DNA of 64,000 nucleotides from Rhodocyclales bacterium (GCA_016235805.1 JACRIY010000004.1:18389-82388); one strand, 5' to 3'. Shown: positions 11,614 to 21,383, counted from the first letter of the stretch. Notes: generated from the sequence alone by a model not told the origin. Program-made: numbers and translations.

Positions 11614-13953
11614 ATGAATACCGACTATCCCGACCTGTTCGATGCGCCACCGCCGGCACCGCCCGCCGCTCCGCCCGCCGCCGAAGACGACGGTTCCACG
11701 TTGCCGCTCGATACTTACGCCGAACGCGCCTACCTCGCCTATGCCATGAGCGTGGTGCGGGCGCGCGCCCTGCCACAGGTGGAAGACGGCCTGAAGCCAG
11801 TGCAGCGCCGCATCTTGCACGCGATGAACGAAATGCGCCTGGCCGCGAGCGCCAAGCACGTCAAGAGCGCGCGCGTGGTCGGCGACGTGATCGGCAAATA
11901 CCATCCGCACGGCGATACCAGCGTCTATGACGCGATGGTGCGCGTGGCGCAGGATTTCACGCTGCGCTACCCGTTGGTCGATGGCCAGGGTAACTTCGGC
12001 TCGCGTGACGGCGACGGCGCCGCGGCGATGCGCTACACGGAATGCCGCCTGACGCCCTTCGCCGATTTGCTGCTGGGGGAGATCGATCGCGGCACGGTGG
12101 ATTTCATCGCCAACTACGACGGCTCGATGACCGAACCGCAACTGATGCCGGCGCGCCTGCCGGTGGTGCTGTTGAACGGCGCTTCGGGCATCGCCGTCGG
12201 CATGGCCACCGAGATCCCGCCGCACAACCTGCGCGAAGTCGCCGAGGCGGCGCGCCTGCTGATCAGGAAGCCGGAGGCACTGCAGGAAGATGTGCTGGCG
12301 GTCAGGCCGGGACCGGATGTCCCCGGCGGCGGCCAACTCATCACGACTCCCGCCGACATCCGCGACGCCTATGCCAACGGCCGCGGGTCCCTGCGCATGC
12401 GCGCGCGCTGGCGCATCGAGGAACTGGCGCGCGGCCAGTGGCGCGTAATCGTGTACGAACTGCCGCACGGCGTTTCGGTGGCCCAGGTGCTGTCCGAGAT
12501 TGAAGGTCTGACCAATCCGCAGCCGCGCGCCGGCAAGAAGGACGTCAGCCAGGAACAGAAGAACCTCAAGGCCCTGGTGCTCGGCGTACTCGACAGCGTG
12601 CGCGATGAATCGAGCGACCAGCAAGCGGTGCGCATCATGCTCGAACCCAAGAGTTCGCGCATTCCGCAGGACGAATTCATGGCCGTGTTGCTGGCCCACA
12701 CCAGCCTCGAATCCAGCGTCTCGGTGAACCTGACCATGGTCGGCCGCGACGGGCGGCCGCAACAGAAAAATCTGCTGACCATCCTGCGCGAATGGATCGA
12801 CTTCCGCTTTGCCACCGTGGAGCGCCGCACCCGCCATCGCCTGGCCGAAGTGCTGCGCCGCGTGCACATCCTCGAAGGCCGCATGACGGTCTTCCTCAGG
12901 ATCGAGGAAGTGATCAAATGCATCCGCGAATCCGACGAACCCAAGCCGGACCTGATGGCGCGCTTCGGCCTCACCGAAATCCAGGCCGAGGACATCCTGG
13001 AAATCCGCCTGCGCCAGTTGGCGCGCCTGGAAGGCATCCGCATCGAGAAGGAACTCGGCGAGTTGCGCGTCGAACACGGCCAACTCACCAAGCTGCTCGA
13101 CTCGCGCAGCGAGATGACCAAGCTGATCCAGAAGGAGATCGCCGAAGATGCGAAGCGCTTCGGCGACGACCGGCGCACCCTGCTGGAAGCCGTGACGCCG
13201 ATCTCCCAGGGCGAGATCGCCGTGCCCGACGAACCGGTCACCGTGATCATCTCCAAGAACGGCTGGGTGCGCTCACGCCAGGGCCACGGCATCGACCCGG
13301 CCGGCATCACCTACAAGACCGGCGACTTCCCATGGCTGGTGGCGGAGACGCGCACCGTCTGGCCGCTGATCGTAATCGACAGCAACGGCCGCAGCTACAG
13401 CGTGAAAGTCTCCGACCTGCCGGGCGGGCGCGGTGACGGTGCGCCGCTCAACACCATGATCGACTTGCAGGAAGGCGGAAAGATTGCGCAGGCACTGACC
13501 GCGCCGCCGGAAAGCAAGTACCTGGTGGCCGGCACCCTGGGCTATGGATTCGTCGCCAGCGTGGCCGACATGGTCTCCCGCAACAAGGCCGGCAAGGCCT
13601 TCCTTTCCCTAGAGAAAGGCGAGGCGCCGCTGGCACCGGCTCCGGCCATCGGCGACAGCGTGGCGGTACTCACTCGCGCCGGCCGCCTCCTGGTCTTCCC
13701 GCTGGCGGAACTCAAGGAAATGGGCAAGGGCAAGGGCCTCATGCTTATCGACCTGGTGAAGAACGACGAGGTCGTCGGCGTCGTCGCCAGCGGTGGCCAA
13801 GCGCTGCTGATCGCGGGTAGCGGGCGCGGCGGGAAAGCCACGCAGCAGACACTCGATGCGCGAGCCCAGACCGGCTACAAGGCGGCGCGCGCACGGCGCG
13901 GACAGGAAGTTCCGCTCAAATTTAAACCCCTGAGCCTCCAGCTCGACAGTTAG
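11614..13953 (+). CDS. parC: DNA topoisomerase IV subunit A
   Basis: DNA-cleaving subunit partnering ParE. 779 residues from the ATG at 11614; an upstream TTG adds 13 unconserved residues. After a proline-rich leader, residues from about 30 show [14 protein letters not shown], then [15 protein letters not shown], the quinolone-region helix [13 protein letters not shown] near 93-106, and the catalytic Tyr in MRYTECRL near 137. The C-terminal domain is a degenerate beta-pinwheel lacking an obvious GyrA-box, which supports ParC over GyrA. Confidence 0.95.
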   Translation: MNTDYPDLFDAPPPAPPAAPPAAEDDGSTLPLDTYAERAYLAYAMSVVRARALPQVEDGLKPVQRRILHAMNEMRLAASAKHVKSARVVGDVIGKYHPHGDTSVYDAMVRVAQDFTLRYPLVDGQGNFGSRDGDGAAAMRYTECRLTPFADLLLGEIDRGTVDFIANYDGSMTEPQLMPARLPVVLLNGASGIAVGMATEIPPHNLREVAEAARLLIRKPEALQEDVLAVRPGPDVPGGGQLITTPADIRDAYANGRGSLRMRARWRIEELARGQWRVIVYELPHGVSVAQVLSEIEGLTNPQPRAGKKDVSQEQKNLKALVLGVLDSVRDESSDQQAVRIMLEPKSSRIPQDEFMAVLLAHTSLESSVSVNLTMVGRDGRPQQKNLLTILREWIDFRFATVERRTRHRLAEVLRRVHILEGRMTVFLRIEEVIKCIRESDEPKPDLMARFGLTEIQAEDILEIRLRQLARLEGIRIEKELGELRVEHGQLTKLLDSRSEMTKLIQKEIAEDAKRFGDDRRTLLEAVTPISQGEIAVPDEPVTVIISKNGWVRSRQGHGIDPAGITYKTGDFPWLVAETRTVWPLIVIDSNGRSYSVKVSDLPGGRGDGAPLNTMIDLQEGGKIAQALTAPPESKYLVAGTLGYGFVASVADMVSRNKAGKAFLSLEKGEAPLAPAPAIGDSVAVLTRAGRLLVFPLAELKEMGKGKGLMLIDLVKNDEVVGVVASGGQALLIAGSGRGGKATQQTLDARAQTGYKAARARRGQEVPLKFKPLSLQLDS

Positions 13954-14040
13954 TCATTGATGCTAGAATCCTCAAAGAATCAGCCTAACGGTCACGATAC
14001 GCGGTCACCCGCGACGCTCGCCGCCCACGGAGAATAAAAA

Positions 14041-14178
14041 ATGCTTTTCATCCTCTATTACGTCATCGCCATCGTCGTGCTGGTCATGCACTTCACCGGA
14101 GTACTGGCCCGCTACAACATGGAATGGCTGATCCTGGTGCTCGCCGTCACGGTATTCCCGGCGGTCATCTACCTCTAG
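14041..14178 (+). CDS. 45-residue two-helix membrane protein
   Basis: A short frame with ATG at 14041, stop TAG at 14176, and a GGAG ribosome site eight bases upstream. The product has a hydrophobic helix at residues 2-17, a short His/Thr/Arg/Tyr/Asn linker (MHFTGVLARYNMEW) and a second hydrophobic helix at 28-44 ending ValIleTyrLeu. It follows parC by 87 bases, with a possible -10 TAGAAT at 13964. I do not recognise the family; composition and spacing argue it is translated. Function unknown. Confidence 0.7.
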   Translation: MLFILYYVIAIVVLVMHFTGVLARYNMEWLILVLAVTVFPAVIYL

Positions 14179-14186
14179 CGCAAAAA

Positions 14187-14225
14187 CGCCGTATCCCCGG
14201 CGCCGACTTTCTCGGACGGCGCCGG
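14187..14225. terminator. 9-bp GC hairpin between convergent genes, with 24-bp motif copy 4
   Basis: CCGGCGCCG (14197-14205) pairs perfectly with CGGCGCCGG (14217-14225) across an 11-base loop, between the small membrane gene and thrC, which converge. The left arm is part of a minus-strand copy of the dispersed motif (14210-14187: AGTCGGCGCCGG, N4, ACGGCG) that continues into TTTTT on the minus strand. Confidence 0.55.
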
Positions 14226-14232
14226 ACACTCC

Positions 14233-15660
14233 TCAGCAATTGCGGGTGATGATGGCTTTCACCTGATCCACCGAAGCGTCGACCACCTCGACGCGCTGAG
14301 GCAGGTTCTCGATGCCCTCCAGTTCCTTCGGCCGCACCGGATCGCGCCCCAGCGCCTCGCGCAAGGTCTCCGAAAACTTCACCGCCTGGGCGGTCTCCAG
14401 CACGATCATCGGCACGCCCGCCTCGCGATGCTCACGTCCCACCTTGACGCCGTCGGCGGTATGGGTGTCGATCATGATCTGGTGGCGATTCCAGACATCG
14501 CGGATGGTCGCCAGCCGGTCGGCATGGGAGCTGCTCCCGGACACGAAGCGATAGCCCGGCAGCGCCGCAAAGTATTCGGTGCCGCGCAGGTCGAAAGCGC
14601 CGCCGGCATCGACCTGCGCCCAGAGCTCACGCAGCTTCGCCGTATCCCGCCCGACCAGGTCGAAAACGAAACGCTCGAAGTTCGACGCCTTGGAAATGTC
14701 CATCGATGGACTTGAGGTGACGTGGGTTTCCGCTGCCGCCCGCGGCCGATAGATGCCGCTCTTGAAGAACTCGTCGAGCACGTCGTTCTCGTTGGTGGCC
14801 AGCACCAGGCGCGCGATCGGCAAACCCATCATGCGCGCAATGTGACCGGCGCAGATGTTGCCGAAATTGCCGGAGGGCACGCAGAACCCCACCTCCTGAT
14901 CATTCGATGAAGTGGCGGCGAAATAGCCCTTGAAGTAATACACCACCTGGGCCATGACTCGCGCCCAGTTGATCGAGTTCACCGCGCCGATGCGGTACTT
15001 CGCCTTGAAATCGGCGTCGTTGGAGACAGCCTTGACGATGTCCTGGGCGTCGTCGAACATGCCGCGCACGGCGATGTTGAAAATGTTCGGGTCCTGCAAC
15101 GAATACATTTGCGCGCGCTGGAAGGCGCTCATCTTGCCTTCCGGCGAGAGCATGAACACCTTCACGTTGTGCTTGCCGCGCATCGCGTACTCGGCCGCCG
15201 AACCGGTATCGCCCGAGGTCGCGCCGAGGATGTTGATGGTCTCGCCGCGCTTGTCGAGCACGTATTCGAACATATTGCCGAGCAACTGCATGGCCATGTC
15301 CTTGAAGGCCAGCGTCGGCCCGTTGGACAGTTCCAGCAAATGGAAGTCTGGCTCCAGCGTGGTCAGCGGCGTGATCTCGCCGGCATCGCCGCCGGGTCGG
15401 CAGAAGCGATAGACATTGGAGGAGTAGGTACGATCGGCAATCGCCTTGAGGTCGCAGGCCGGAATGTCATCAATGAACTTCAGCAGGATCTTCAGCGCCA
15501 GCGCGTGATAGGGCAACTCGCGCCACTCGGCCAGTTCGGCGGCGCCGATCTGAGGATAGGACTCCGGCAGGTAGAGCCCGCCATCGGGCGCCAGGCCGCC
15601 GAGCAGGATGTCGCAGAAAGATGCAGCAGGCGACTGGCCGCGGGTGGAAATGTATTTCAT
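14233..15660 (-). CDS. thrC: threonine synthase
   Basis: PLP enzyme converting O-phosphohomoserine to threonine. 475 residues, the long proteobacterial form. It begins YISTRGQSPAASF, the PLP lysine is in GPTLAFKDMAMQ near residue 114, and the phosphate loop SGDTGSAAEYA lies near 150. It starts 1 base after the hom stop, so the two final steps of threonine synthesis are coupled at the end of the alaA-GNAT-hom-thrC unit. Confidence 0.96.
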   Translation of the reverse strand: MKYISTRGQSPAASFCDILLGGLAPDGGLYLPESYPQIGAAELAEWRELPYHALALKILLKFIDDIPACDLKAIADRTYSSNVYRFCRPGGDAGEITPLTTLEPDFHLLELSNGPTLAFKDMAMQLLGNMFEYVLDKRGETINILGATSGDTGSAAEYAMRGKHNVKVFMLSPEGKMSAFQRAQMYSLQDPNIFNIAVRGMFDDAQDIVKAVSNDADFKAKYRIGAVNSINWARVMAQVVYYFKGYFAATSSNDQEVGFCVPSGNFGNICAGHIARMMGLPIARLVLATNENDVLDEFFKSGIYRPRAAAETHVTSSPSMDISKASNFERFVFDLVGRDTAKLRELWAQVDAGGAFDLRGTEYFAALPGYRFVSGSSSHADRLATIRDVWNRHQIMIDTHTADGVKVGREHREAGVPMIVLETAQAVKFSETLREALGRDPVRPKELEGIENLPQRVEVVDASVDQVKAIITRNC

Positions 15661-15661
15661 G

Positions 15662-16972
15662 TCAGCCCAGCTCTTCCATGCGCAGGCGGATCACCTTCTT
15701 CTTCACCACCGGGAGCGCCTCGATCCTGGCGATTGCGGCATCGACGTTCTTTTCGCGCGTGATGTGGGTCAGCATGATGATGTCGGTTTGCGATTCGCCC
15801 TCGCCCGGCTCGCGCTGGATCATGGCATCGATCGAGATCTGCTGGTCGGCGAGGATGCGCGTGATGTCGGCCAGCACGCCCGGCTTGTCCTCCACGCGCA
15901 GGCGCAGGTAGTAGCTGGCTTCCACCTCGGACAGCGGCAGGATGGGCGTGTCCTCCATGGCGTCCGGCTGGAAGGCTAGGTGCGGCACGCGGTGTTCCGG
16001 ATCGGCTGTGTGCATGCGCGTGACATCGACCAGGTCGGCGATCACCGCCGATGCGGTCGGCTCGGCGCCGGCACCCTTGCCGTAATAGAGCGTCGCGCCG
16101 ACGGCGTCGCCCTGCACCAGCACCGCGTTCATCGCGCCCTCGACGTTGGCGATCAGGCGCTTGGCCGGGATCAGGGTCGGATGCACGCGCAGTTCCACGC
16201 CTTCCGGACGGCGGCGCGTGATGCCGAGGAGCTTGATGCGGTAGCCCAGCTGCTCGGCGTACTTGATGTCGTCGGCATCGAGCTTGCTGATGCCCTCGAT
16301 GTGCGCCTTGTCGAACTGCATCGGGATGCCGAAGGCAAGCGCCGAGAGGATGGTGATCTTGTGCGCGGCATCGACGCCCTCGATGTCGAAGGTCGGATCG
16401 GCCTCGGCATAGCCAAGGCGCTGCGCCTCCTTGAGCACCACGTCGAAGGGCAAACCCTTGTCGCGCATCTCGGAGAGGATGAAGTTGGTGGTGCCGTTGA
16501 TGATGCCGGCGATCCACTGGATGCGGTTGGCGGTCAAGCCTTCGCGCAGCGCCTTGATGATCGGGATGCCGCCCGCCACCGCCGCCTCGAAGGCGACCAT
16601 GACACCCTGCTTGCTCGCCGCGGCGAAGATTTCATTGCCGTGCACCGCGAGCAGCGCCTTGTTCGCCGTCACCACGTGCTTGCCGTTGGCGATGGCCTTC
16701 AGCACCAGTTCCTTGGCAATGCCGTAGCCGCCAATCAGTTCGATGACGATGTCGATCTCGGGGTCGGTCACTACCGAGAAGGCGTCGTCGGTCACCTGCG
16801 CCCGGCCGGCGGTTACCTGCCGCGCCAGTTCGAGGTTCTTGTCGGCCACCTTGGTGATACGGATCGGACGCCCCGCGCGCCGCGTGATTTCGGCCTCGTT
16901 GCGCGCCAGTACGTTGAACGTGCCGCCACCGACGGTGCCGATGCCGAGCAAACCTACATTGATGGGTTTCAT
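15662..16972 (-). CDS. hom: homoserine dehydrogenase
   Basis: NAD(P)-dependent reduction of aspartate semialdehyde to homoserine. 436 residues from the ATG at 16972, which overlaps the acetyltransferase stop as ATGA; the long upstream in-frame extension is out-of-frame read-through of that gene. Dinucleotide motif GLLGIGTVGGG at residue 8, catalytic region GIINGTTNFILSEM near 175, and GADPTFDIEG-like EADPTFDIEGVDAAHK near 206. A C-terminal ACT domain (about 355-432) implies threonine feedback control. Confidence 0.95.
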   Translation of the reverse strand: MKPINVGLLGIGTVGGGTFNVLARNEAEITRRAGRPIRITKVADKNLELARQVTAGRAQVTDDAFSVVTDPEIDIVIELIGGYGIAKELVLKAIANGKHVVTANKALLAVHGNEIFAAASKQGVMVAFEAAVAGGIPIIKALREGLTANRIQWIAGIINGTTNFILSEMRDKGLPFDVVLKEAQRLGYAEADPTFDIEGVDAAHKITILSALAFGIPMQFDKAHIEGISKLDADDIKYAEQLGYRIKLLGITRRRPEGVELRVHPTLIPAKRLIANVEGAMNAVLVQGDAVGATLYYGKGAGAEPTASAVIADLVDVTRMHTADPEHRVPHLAFQPDAMEDTPILPLSEVEASYYLRLRVEDKPGVLADITRILADQQISIDAMIQREPGEGESQTDIIMLTHITREKNVDAAIARIEALPVVKKKVIRLRMEELG

Positions 16973-17421
16973 GAGAGGGATTTCCTGAAGCAGAAACTGG
17001 GAATGACGAAGCCTTCGCGGAAGTAGAAGCGATGGGCGGATGTGCGCTGGGTGCCGGAATCGAGCGCAACGACGTCGCAGCCAAGCGCGCGCGCCCTGGC
17101 TTCGATACCGGACAGCAAGAAGCGACCGACGCCGCATGAGCGGTGGGCCGCGTCGGTGACGAGGTCGTCAACATAGAAACGACGCCCCTCGTAAGTGTTC
17201 TCGACGATACGCCAGACGGCAACGCCACGCACGGCATCGCCATCGGTGGCGATGCTCATCCGGGCGCCTCCGGCAAATATGGCTGCCATGCGCCGGGCGT
17301 AATCCGCTGGCAGGCGGTCACGCAACTGGCGATGAACCGGTTCGGCCCGCGCCAGCCAATCAGACTCCGCAATTTTTCCAGCGGCATCCAAGACCTCGAC
17401 CAGCGCCAGCTCAGCCGCCAT
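16969..17421 (-). CDS. GNAT family N-acetyltransferase
   Basis: 150-residue GNAT protein. The acetyl-CoA loop is in HRSCGVGRFLLSG near residue 93, a variant of the Arg/Gln-x-x-Gly-x-Gly/Ala motif, preceded by the beta4 strand FYVDDLVTD. The C-terminal beta5-alpha4 part (VALDSGTQRTSAHRFYFREGF) is typical. It overlaps alaA by 11 bases and hom by 4, so it is physically locked into the threonine operon. Substrate unknown: an amino acid, a small amine or a protein N-terminus are all possible. Confidence 0.85.
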   Translation of the reverse strand: MAAELALVEVLDAAGKIAESDWLARAEPVHRQLRDRLPADYARRMAAIFAGGARMSIATDGDAVRGVAVWRIVENTYEGRRFYVDDLVTDAAHRSCGVGRFLLSGIEARARALGCDVVALDSGTQRTSAHRFYFREGFVIPSFCFRKSLS

Positions 17422-18637
17422 GGCGTTTGCGATACGAGTCGAGGAAGCGTGCGATGCGGCCGATGGCCTCGCGCAGGTCGTCTTCGTGCGGCAGGAAAAC
17501 CAGGCGGAAATGGTCGGGATGCGGCCAGTTGAAGCCGGTGCCCTGCACCAGCAGCACCTTCTCCGCGGTCAGCAGTTCGCCGATGAACACCTGGTCGTCG
17601 CTGATCGGATACATCTTCGGATCCAGGCGCGGGAACATGTACAGCGTCGCCTTCGGCTTGACGCAGGTGACTCCGGGGATGGCCGTAATCAGTTCATGGG
17701 CGACGTCGCGCTGGCGGCACATGCGTCCGCCCGGCGCGACCAGGTCGTCGATGCTCTGATAGCCGCCCAGCGCGGTCTGGATGCCCCACTGTCCCGGGAC
17801 GTTGGCACATAGGCGCATCGAGGCCAGCATGTCCAGGCCGTCGATGTAGTCGCGCGCATGCTTCTTTTCGCCGGAGACGATCATCCAGCCGGAACGATAA
17901 CCGCAGGAGCGGTAGTTCTTCGACAGGCCGTTGAAGGTGATGGTCAGCACGTCCTCCGACAGGGCGCCGATCGAGGTGTGGCTGGCGCCGTCGTAGAGCA
18001 CCTTGTCATAGACTTCGTCGGCGTAGATGATCAGGTCGTTCTGCCGCGCGATCTCGATGATGTCCTTTAGGACCTCGTCGGGATAGAGGGCGCCAGTCGG
18101 GTTGTTCGGGTTGATGATCACGATCGCGCGCGTGCGCGGCGTGATCTTGGCGCGGATGTCGGCGAGGTCGGGCAGCCAGCCGGCGCCTTCGTCGCACAGG
18201 TAATGGCGCGGCGTGCCGCCGGACAGGCTGACGGCGGCGGTCCACAGCGGATAGTCGGGAGCCGGGACAAGGACTTCGTCGCCACTGTCGAGCAGCGCGT
18301 TCATCGCCATCACGATCAGTTCCGACACGCCGTTGCCGATGTAGATATCCTCGATGCCGACGCCCTTGATGTGCTTCTGCTGGCTGTAGTGCATCACCGC
18401 CTTGCGCGCGGAAAAGATGCCCTTGGAATCGACATAGCCCGCCGCGCCAGGCAGGTTGCGGATCATGTCCTGCTGGATTTCCTCGGGGGAGTCGAAGCCG
18501 AAGGCGGCGAGGTTGCCGATGTTCAGCTTGATGATCTTGTGGCCTTCCTCTTCCATCTGCCGCGCGCGGGCCAGCACGGGACCGCGTATGTCGTAGCAGA
18601 CGTTGTTGAGCTTGGCGGATTTGTTTACTGGCTGCAT
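17411..18637 (-). CDS. alaA: alanine transaminase AlaA-type aminotransferase
   Basis: Class I/II PLP aminotransferase, 408 residues from the ATG at 18637 with an AAAGGACGG ribosome site. It matches AlaA (YfbQ), glutamate-pyruvate transaminase: NIGNLAAFGFDSP near residue 37, IINPNNPTGALYP near 175, and PLP lysine in FNGLSKNYRSCGYRSGWM near 240. It heads the unit alaA-GNAT-hom-thrC; AlaA-like genes next to hom are common in betaproteobacteria. A secondary role in aspartate-family amino-acid metabolism is inference. Confidence 0.92.
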   Translation of the reverse strand: MQPVNKSAKLNNVCYDIRGPVLARARQMEEEGHKIIKLNIGNLAAFGFDSPEEIQQDMIRNLPGAAGYVDSKGIFSARKAVMHYSQQKHIKGVGIEDIYIGNGVSELIVMAMNALLDSGDEVLVPAPDYPLWTAAVSLSGGTPRHYLCDEGAGWLPDLADIRAKITPRTRAIVIINPNNPTGALYPDEVLKDIIEIARQNDLIIYADEVYDKVLYDGASHTSIGALSEDVLTITFNGLSKNYRSCGYRSGWMIVSGEKKHARDYIDGLDMLASMRLCANVPGQWGIQTALGGYQSIDDLVAPGGRMCRQRDVAHELITAIPGVTCVKPKATLYMFPRLDPKMYPISDDQVFIGELLTAEKVLLVQGTGFNWPHPDHFRLVFLPHEDDLREAIGRIARFLDSYRKRHGG

Positions 18638-18790
18638 CGGCAACCGTCCTTTCGATTGGAGCACCGGGCGCGGGGTACACCTTTTGGCGCAGAGACAAAA
18701 CATCACCGTGCAAGCGTGGCGCGGAAACCGGGAACCCCGGTCATGGCGCGGCACGCTCGCGGCGGCGAACGTTAAGCGGGAACTAAAAGG

Positions 18791-18796
18791 TATAAT
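18791..18796 (+). promoter_or_regulatory. candidate -10 element for the arn operon
   Basis: A perfect TATAAT stands in the 254-base divergent gap between alaA and the Xcc1710-like gene, 96 bases before the ATG at 18892. No convincing -35 lies 16-18 bases upstream. I see no other strong element in the gap. Confidence 0.35.
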
Positions 18797-18891
18797 GTTA
18801 CCGAAGCCCTTGCTGCACCGCAAATCCTGATTTGATGCGGCTTCCAGCCGGTCTTGCCCCACCCCGCCCCAGGTCGATATCGCCGCCCCGC

Positions 18892-19272
18892 ATGAAGCTG
18901 CATTCCACTGTCACCCCCGGTCTGCTTGCGATCACCGCCTATGACGCAAGCCACATCGCCGTGAATGGCCGGCCCCTGACGCGCAGCTTCCTCCTCACCC
19001 CGCGGCGCCTGATCGAAGACTGGCAGCCGGAGTCCTTCGAAACCATGACCGCCGCCGACATGGACGCGATCGCCGCACTGGAATGCCCCATCGTGCTGCT
19101 CGGCACCGGCCTGCGCCAGCGTTTCCCCTCCCCCGCGCTGCTGCGGACATTGATCGAACGACGGATCGGTGTCGAGGTGATGGACAGTCACGCCGCCTGC
19201 CGCACCTACAACATCCTGATGGCCGAGGGCCGCGACGTCGCCGCCGCACTGATCGTCGAATGCGCGCGCTAG
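18892..19272 (+). CDS. Mth938-like / Xcc1710-like domain protein (DUF498)
   Basis: 126 residues from the ATG at 18892; a 20-residue upstream extension is GC-rich and unconserved. Signature VLLGTGLRQRFPSPAL near residue 66 and GVEVMDSHAACRTYNIL near 92 match the DUF498 family related to NDUFAF3. No catalytic residues are established for the bacterial members. It overlaps arnT by 13 bases, so it is the first translated gene of the Ara4N operon, perhaps by co-option of its promoter rather than by function. Confidence 0.85.
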   Translation: MKLHSTVTPGLLAITAYDASHIAVNGRPLTRSFLLTPRRLIEDWQPESFETMTAADMDAIAALECPIVLLGTGLRQRFPSPALLRTLIERRIGVEVMDSHAACRTYNILMAEGRDVAAALIVECAR

Positions 19273-20921
19273 TTCAAGCGCGCGACCTGCGCGGCGGCAC
19301 CCTGCTGGCGCTGCTGTTGGCCTTCTGCCTGTTCTGGTTCGGCACCCTGGAACAGCGACGCCTGATCAACCCCGACGAGGGCCGCTACGCCGAGATTCCG
19401 CGCGAGATGGTGGCTAGCGGCGACTGGCTGACGCCGCGCCTGAATGGCTTCAAGTACTTCGAGAAGCCCGTGCTGCAGTACTGGGCCACGGCCGCCGCCT
19501 TCAGCGCCTTCGGCGAACATCACTGGACCGCCCGCCTCTGGCCGGCCCTGACCGGCTTCCTCGGCGTGCTATTCACCGCCTACGCAAGCACCCGCCTGTT
19601 CAACCGGCGTGCCGGCCTGATCGCCGGCGCCGTGCTCGGCGGCAGCCTGCTCTGGAACCTGATCGGTCATGTCAATACCCTGGACATGGGCGTCAGCTTC
19701 TTCCTCGCCGCCGCAGTCTTCGCGATTTGCCTGGCGCAGCGCGACGATGCCGATCCGGGTGAAAGTCGGCGCTGGCAGGACGGCGCCTGGGTGCTGCTGG
19801 CGCTCGCCGTGCTGTCCAAGGGACTGATCGGACTGGCGCTGCCGGCATTCGTCGTCGTCGCCTATGCAGTTTGGCAGCGCGACCCCGGCTTCATCCTGCG
19901 CATCCGCCCCGGGCGCGGCCTGGCGATCCTGCTCGCCATCACCGCGCCCTGGTTCGTTGCGGTATCGCTGACCAATCCCGAATTCGCCCATTTCTTCTTC
20001 ATCCACGAACATTTCGAGCGCTTCCTGACCAAGACCCATGGCCGCTACCAGCCCCCCTGGTACTTCATCCCGATACTGCTGGCCGGCATGCTGCCCTGGC
20101 TCGGCGCGCTGGCCCAGGGCCTGTTCGCCGGTGCGCGGCGAGAGCCGGGCCTGCGCTTCCAGCCGCGTCGCTTCCTTTTCGCGTGGGCAGTTCTGGTATT
20201 CGCCTTTTTCTCGGTTTCCGGGTCCAAGCTGCCTTCCTACATCCTGCCGATCTTTCCTGCCCTCGCCGCGCTGATCGGCCTCTACCTGACCGAAGGAACA
20301 ACCTCCCGCCGCATCGCCTGGCTCGCGCTTCCCGCCGCACTGATCGGCGCGGCGTCCCTGCTGCTGGTTCCCTTCGTCACGCGCTTCGCCAGCGAAAAAG
20401 TACCCGTAGCTCTGTTCGAGGCCTACCAGCCCTGGCTCTACGCAGGCGCCGCAGCCCTGTGCCTGGCCAGCCTGGCGGCGTTCCGCCTGGGACGGCAGGG
20501 ACGCAACGTGGCCGCGGTGTTCGCCCTCGCCTTCGGCGGCTTTGCCTTCGGCCAGGGCATCCTGCTCGGCCACGACAAACTTGCCGTGGCCAACTCGGCA
20601 CACGACGTCGCCGCGACCATTCGTCCCCAACTCGCGCCGGACACTCCGTTCTTCAGCGTCGATACCTACGACCAGAGCCTGCAGTTCTACCTGAAGCGCA
20701 CCACGACCATGGTCGCCTATCGCGATGAACTCGCGTTCGGCATCTCCCGCGAACCCGAGAAGTTCATCGCCGACCTTGCCGGATTCGAGCGCACCTGGCT
20801 GGCCACTCCGGCTGCCTGGGCGCTGATGTCGCCCGCCACCTGGCAGGAAATGCAGAGCAAGGGATTGCCGATGACCGAAGTCCTGCGCGACACGCGCCGC
20901 GTCATAGTGAGAAAACCATGA
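19260..20921 (+). CDS. arnT: ArnT-like lipid A aminoarabinose transferase (PMT-family glycosyltransferase)
   Basis: Inner-membrane GT83 enzyme that moves 4-amino-4-deoxy-L-arabinose from undecaprenyl phosphate to lipid A. 553 residues from the ATG at 19260. After the first membrane helix comes the periplasmic catalytic loop NPDEGRYAEIPREM near residue 37-50 with its acidic pair, then FKYFEKPVLQYW. Around ten further hydrophobic helices and a C-terminal soluble domain follow. The neighbours arnB-C-A-D give the function; alone it could be a generic lipid-sugar transferase. The stop overlaps the next gene by four bases. Confidence 0.88.
   Translation: MRALVQARDLRGGTLLALLLAFCLFWFGTLEQRRLINPDEGRYAEIPREMVASGDWLTPRLNGFKYFEKPVLQYWATAAAFSAFGEHHWTARLWPALTGFLGVLFTAYASTRLFNRRAGLIAGAVLGGSLLWNLIGHVNTLDMGVSFFLAAAVFAICLAQRDDADPGESRRWQDGAWVLLALAVLSKGLIGLALPAFVVVAYAVWQRDPGFILRIRPGRGLAILLAITAPWFVAVSLTNPEFAHFFFIHEHFERFLTKTHGRYQPPWYFIPILLAGMLPWLGALAQGLFAGARREPGLRFQPRRFLFAWAVLVFAFFSVSGSKLPSYILPIFPALAALIGLYLTEGTTSRRIAWLALPAALIGAASLLLVPFVTRFASEKVPVALFEAYQPWLYAGAAALCLASLAAFRLGRQGRNVAAVFALAFGGFAFGQGILLGHDKLAVANSAHDVAATIRPQLAPDTPFFSVDTYDQSLQFYLKRTTTMVAYRDELAFGISREPEKFIADLAGFERTWLATPAAWALMSPATWQEMQSKGLPMTEVLRDTRRVIVRKP
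19762..19785 (+). repeat. 24-bp dispersed motif, copy 5 (coding)
   Basis: Core AGTCGGCGCTGG at 19764, N4, ACGGCG at 19780, inside arnT. It is read GAA-AGT-CGG-CGC-TGG (Glu-Ser-Arg-Arg-Trp), a different frame from the copies in rfbA, arnB and phoH. Confidence 0.8.
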
Positions 20922-21289
20922 ACGCCATCAGTTTCTCCCTGATCCTCGCCGGGGTGCTGCTCAACGCCGCCGCGCAACTGCTGCTCAAGGCCGGCACCAA
21001 TGCGGTCGGCCATTTCGAGTTCCATGCCGACAACATCCTGCCGGTCGGCCTCAAGCTGGCCTTCCAGCCCTACATCATGAGCGGCATGGCCTGCTACGCA
21101 GTGAGCCTGGTGGTCTGGATCATGGCGCTGTCGCGGGTGCCGGTGTCGATTGCCTACCCGATGCTGTCGATCGGCTACGTGATCAATGCCTTCATCGCCT
21201 GGCAGTGGTTCGGCGAGGCGCTCGCCGCGCAGAAGCTGCTGGGCATCGGCTTCATCGTGGTCGGCGTGGTTCTGGTGGCGCGGTCATGA
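20918..21289 (+). CDS. SMR-family Ara4N-undecaprenyl phosphate flippase subunit (ArnE/ArnF-like)
   Basis: 123-residue four-helix protein of the small multidrug resistance fold. In the Ara4N pathway ArnE and ArnF together flip the lipid-linked aminosugar across the inner membrane. Helix signatures are ILAGVLLNAAAQLLLKAGT at residues 9-27 and ALSRVPVSIAYPMLSIGYV at 68-86. Only one such gene is present, whereas enterobacteria use two, so a homodimer or a partner elsewhere is expected. It overlaps arnT by four bases (ATGA). Confidence 0.85.
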   Translation: MNAISFSLILAGVLLNAAAQLLLKAGTNAVGHFEFHADNILPVGLKLAFQPYIMSGMACYAVSLVVWIMALSRVPVSIAYPMLSIGYVINAFIAWQWFGEALAAQKLLGIGFIVVGVVLVARS

Positions 21290-21329
21290 GCGCCATCCGC
21301 AGGGCCGTCCCAAGGATGGAGCAGCCAAC

Positions 21330-21383
21330 AACACGGAGCCGCGCAGCGGCGAACACCAGTCACCCCCTTTCCCGGAAAGGGGG
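21330..21383 (+). repeat. GC hairpin element between arnE-like gene and arnB
   Basis: The segment CGCGCAGCGG...CCAGTCA runs into a perfect 8-bp stem CCCCCTTT/AAAGGGGG (21363-21383, loop CCCGG), followed by a G-rich tail that also places GGGGGGA just before the arnB ATG. It shares this layout with 52320-52390 on the same strand. Confidence 0.55.

Noticed and set aside
11482..13083. Minus-strand frame of about 530 codons opposite parC
   Set aside because: Antisense shadow of parC; composition is atypical of real proteins.
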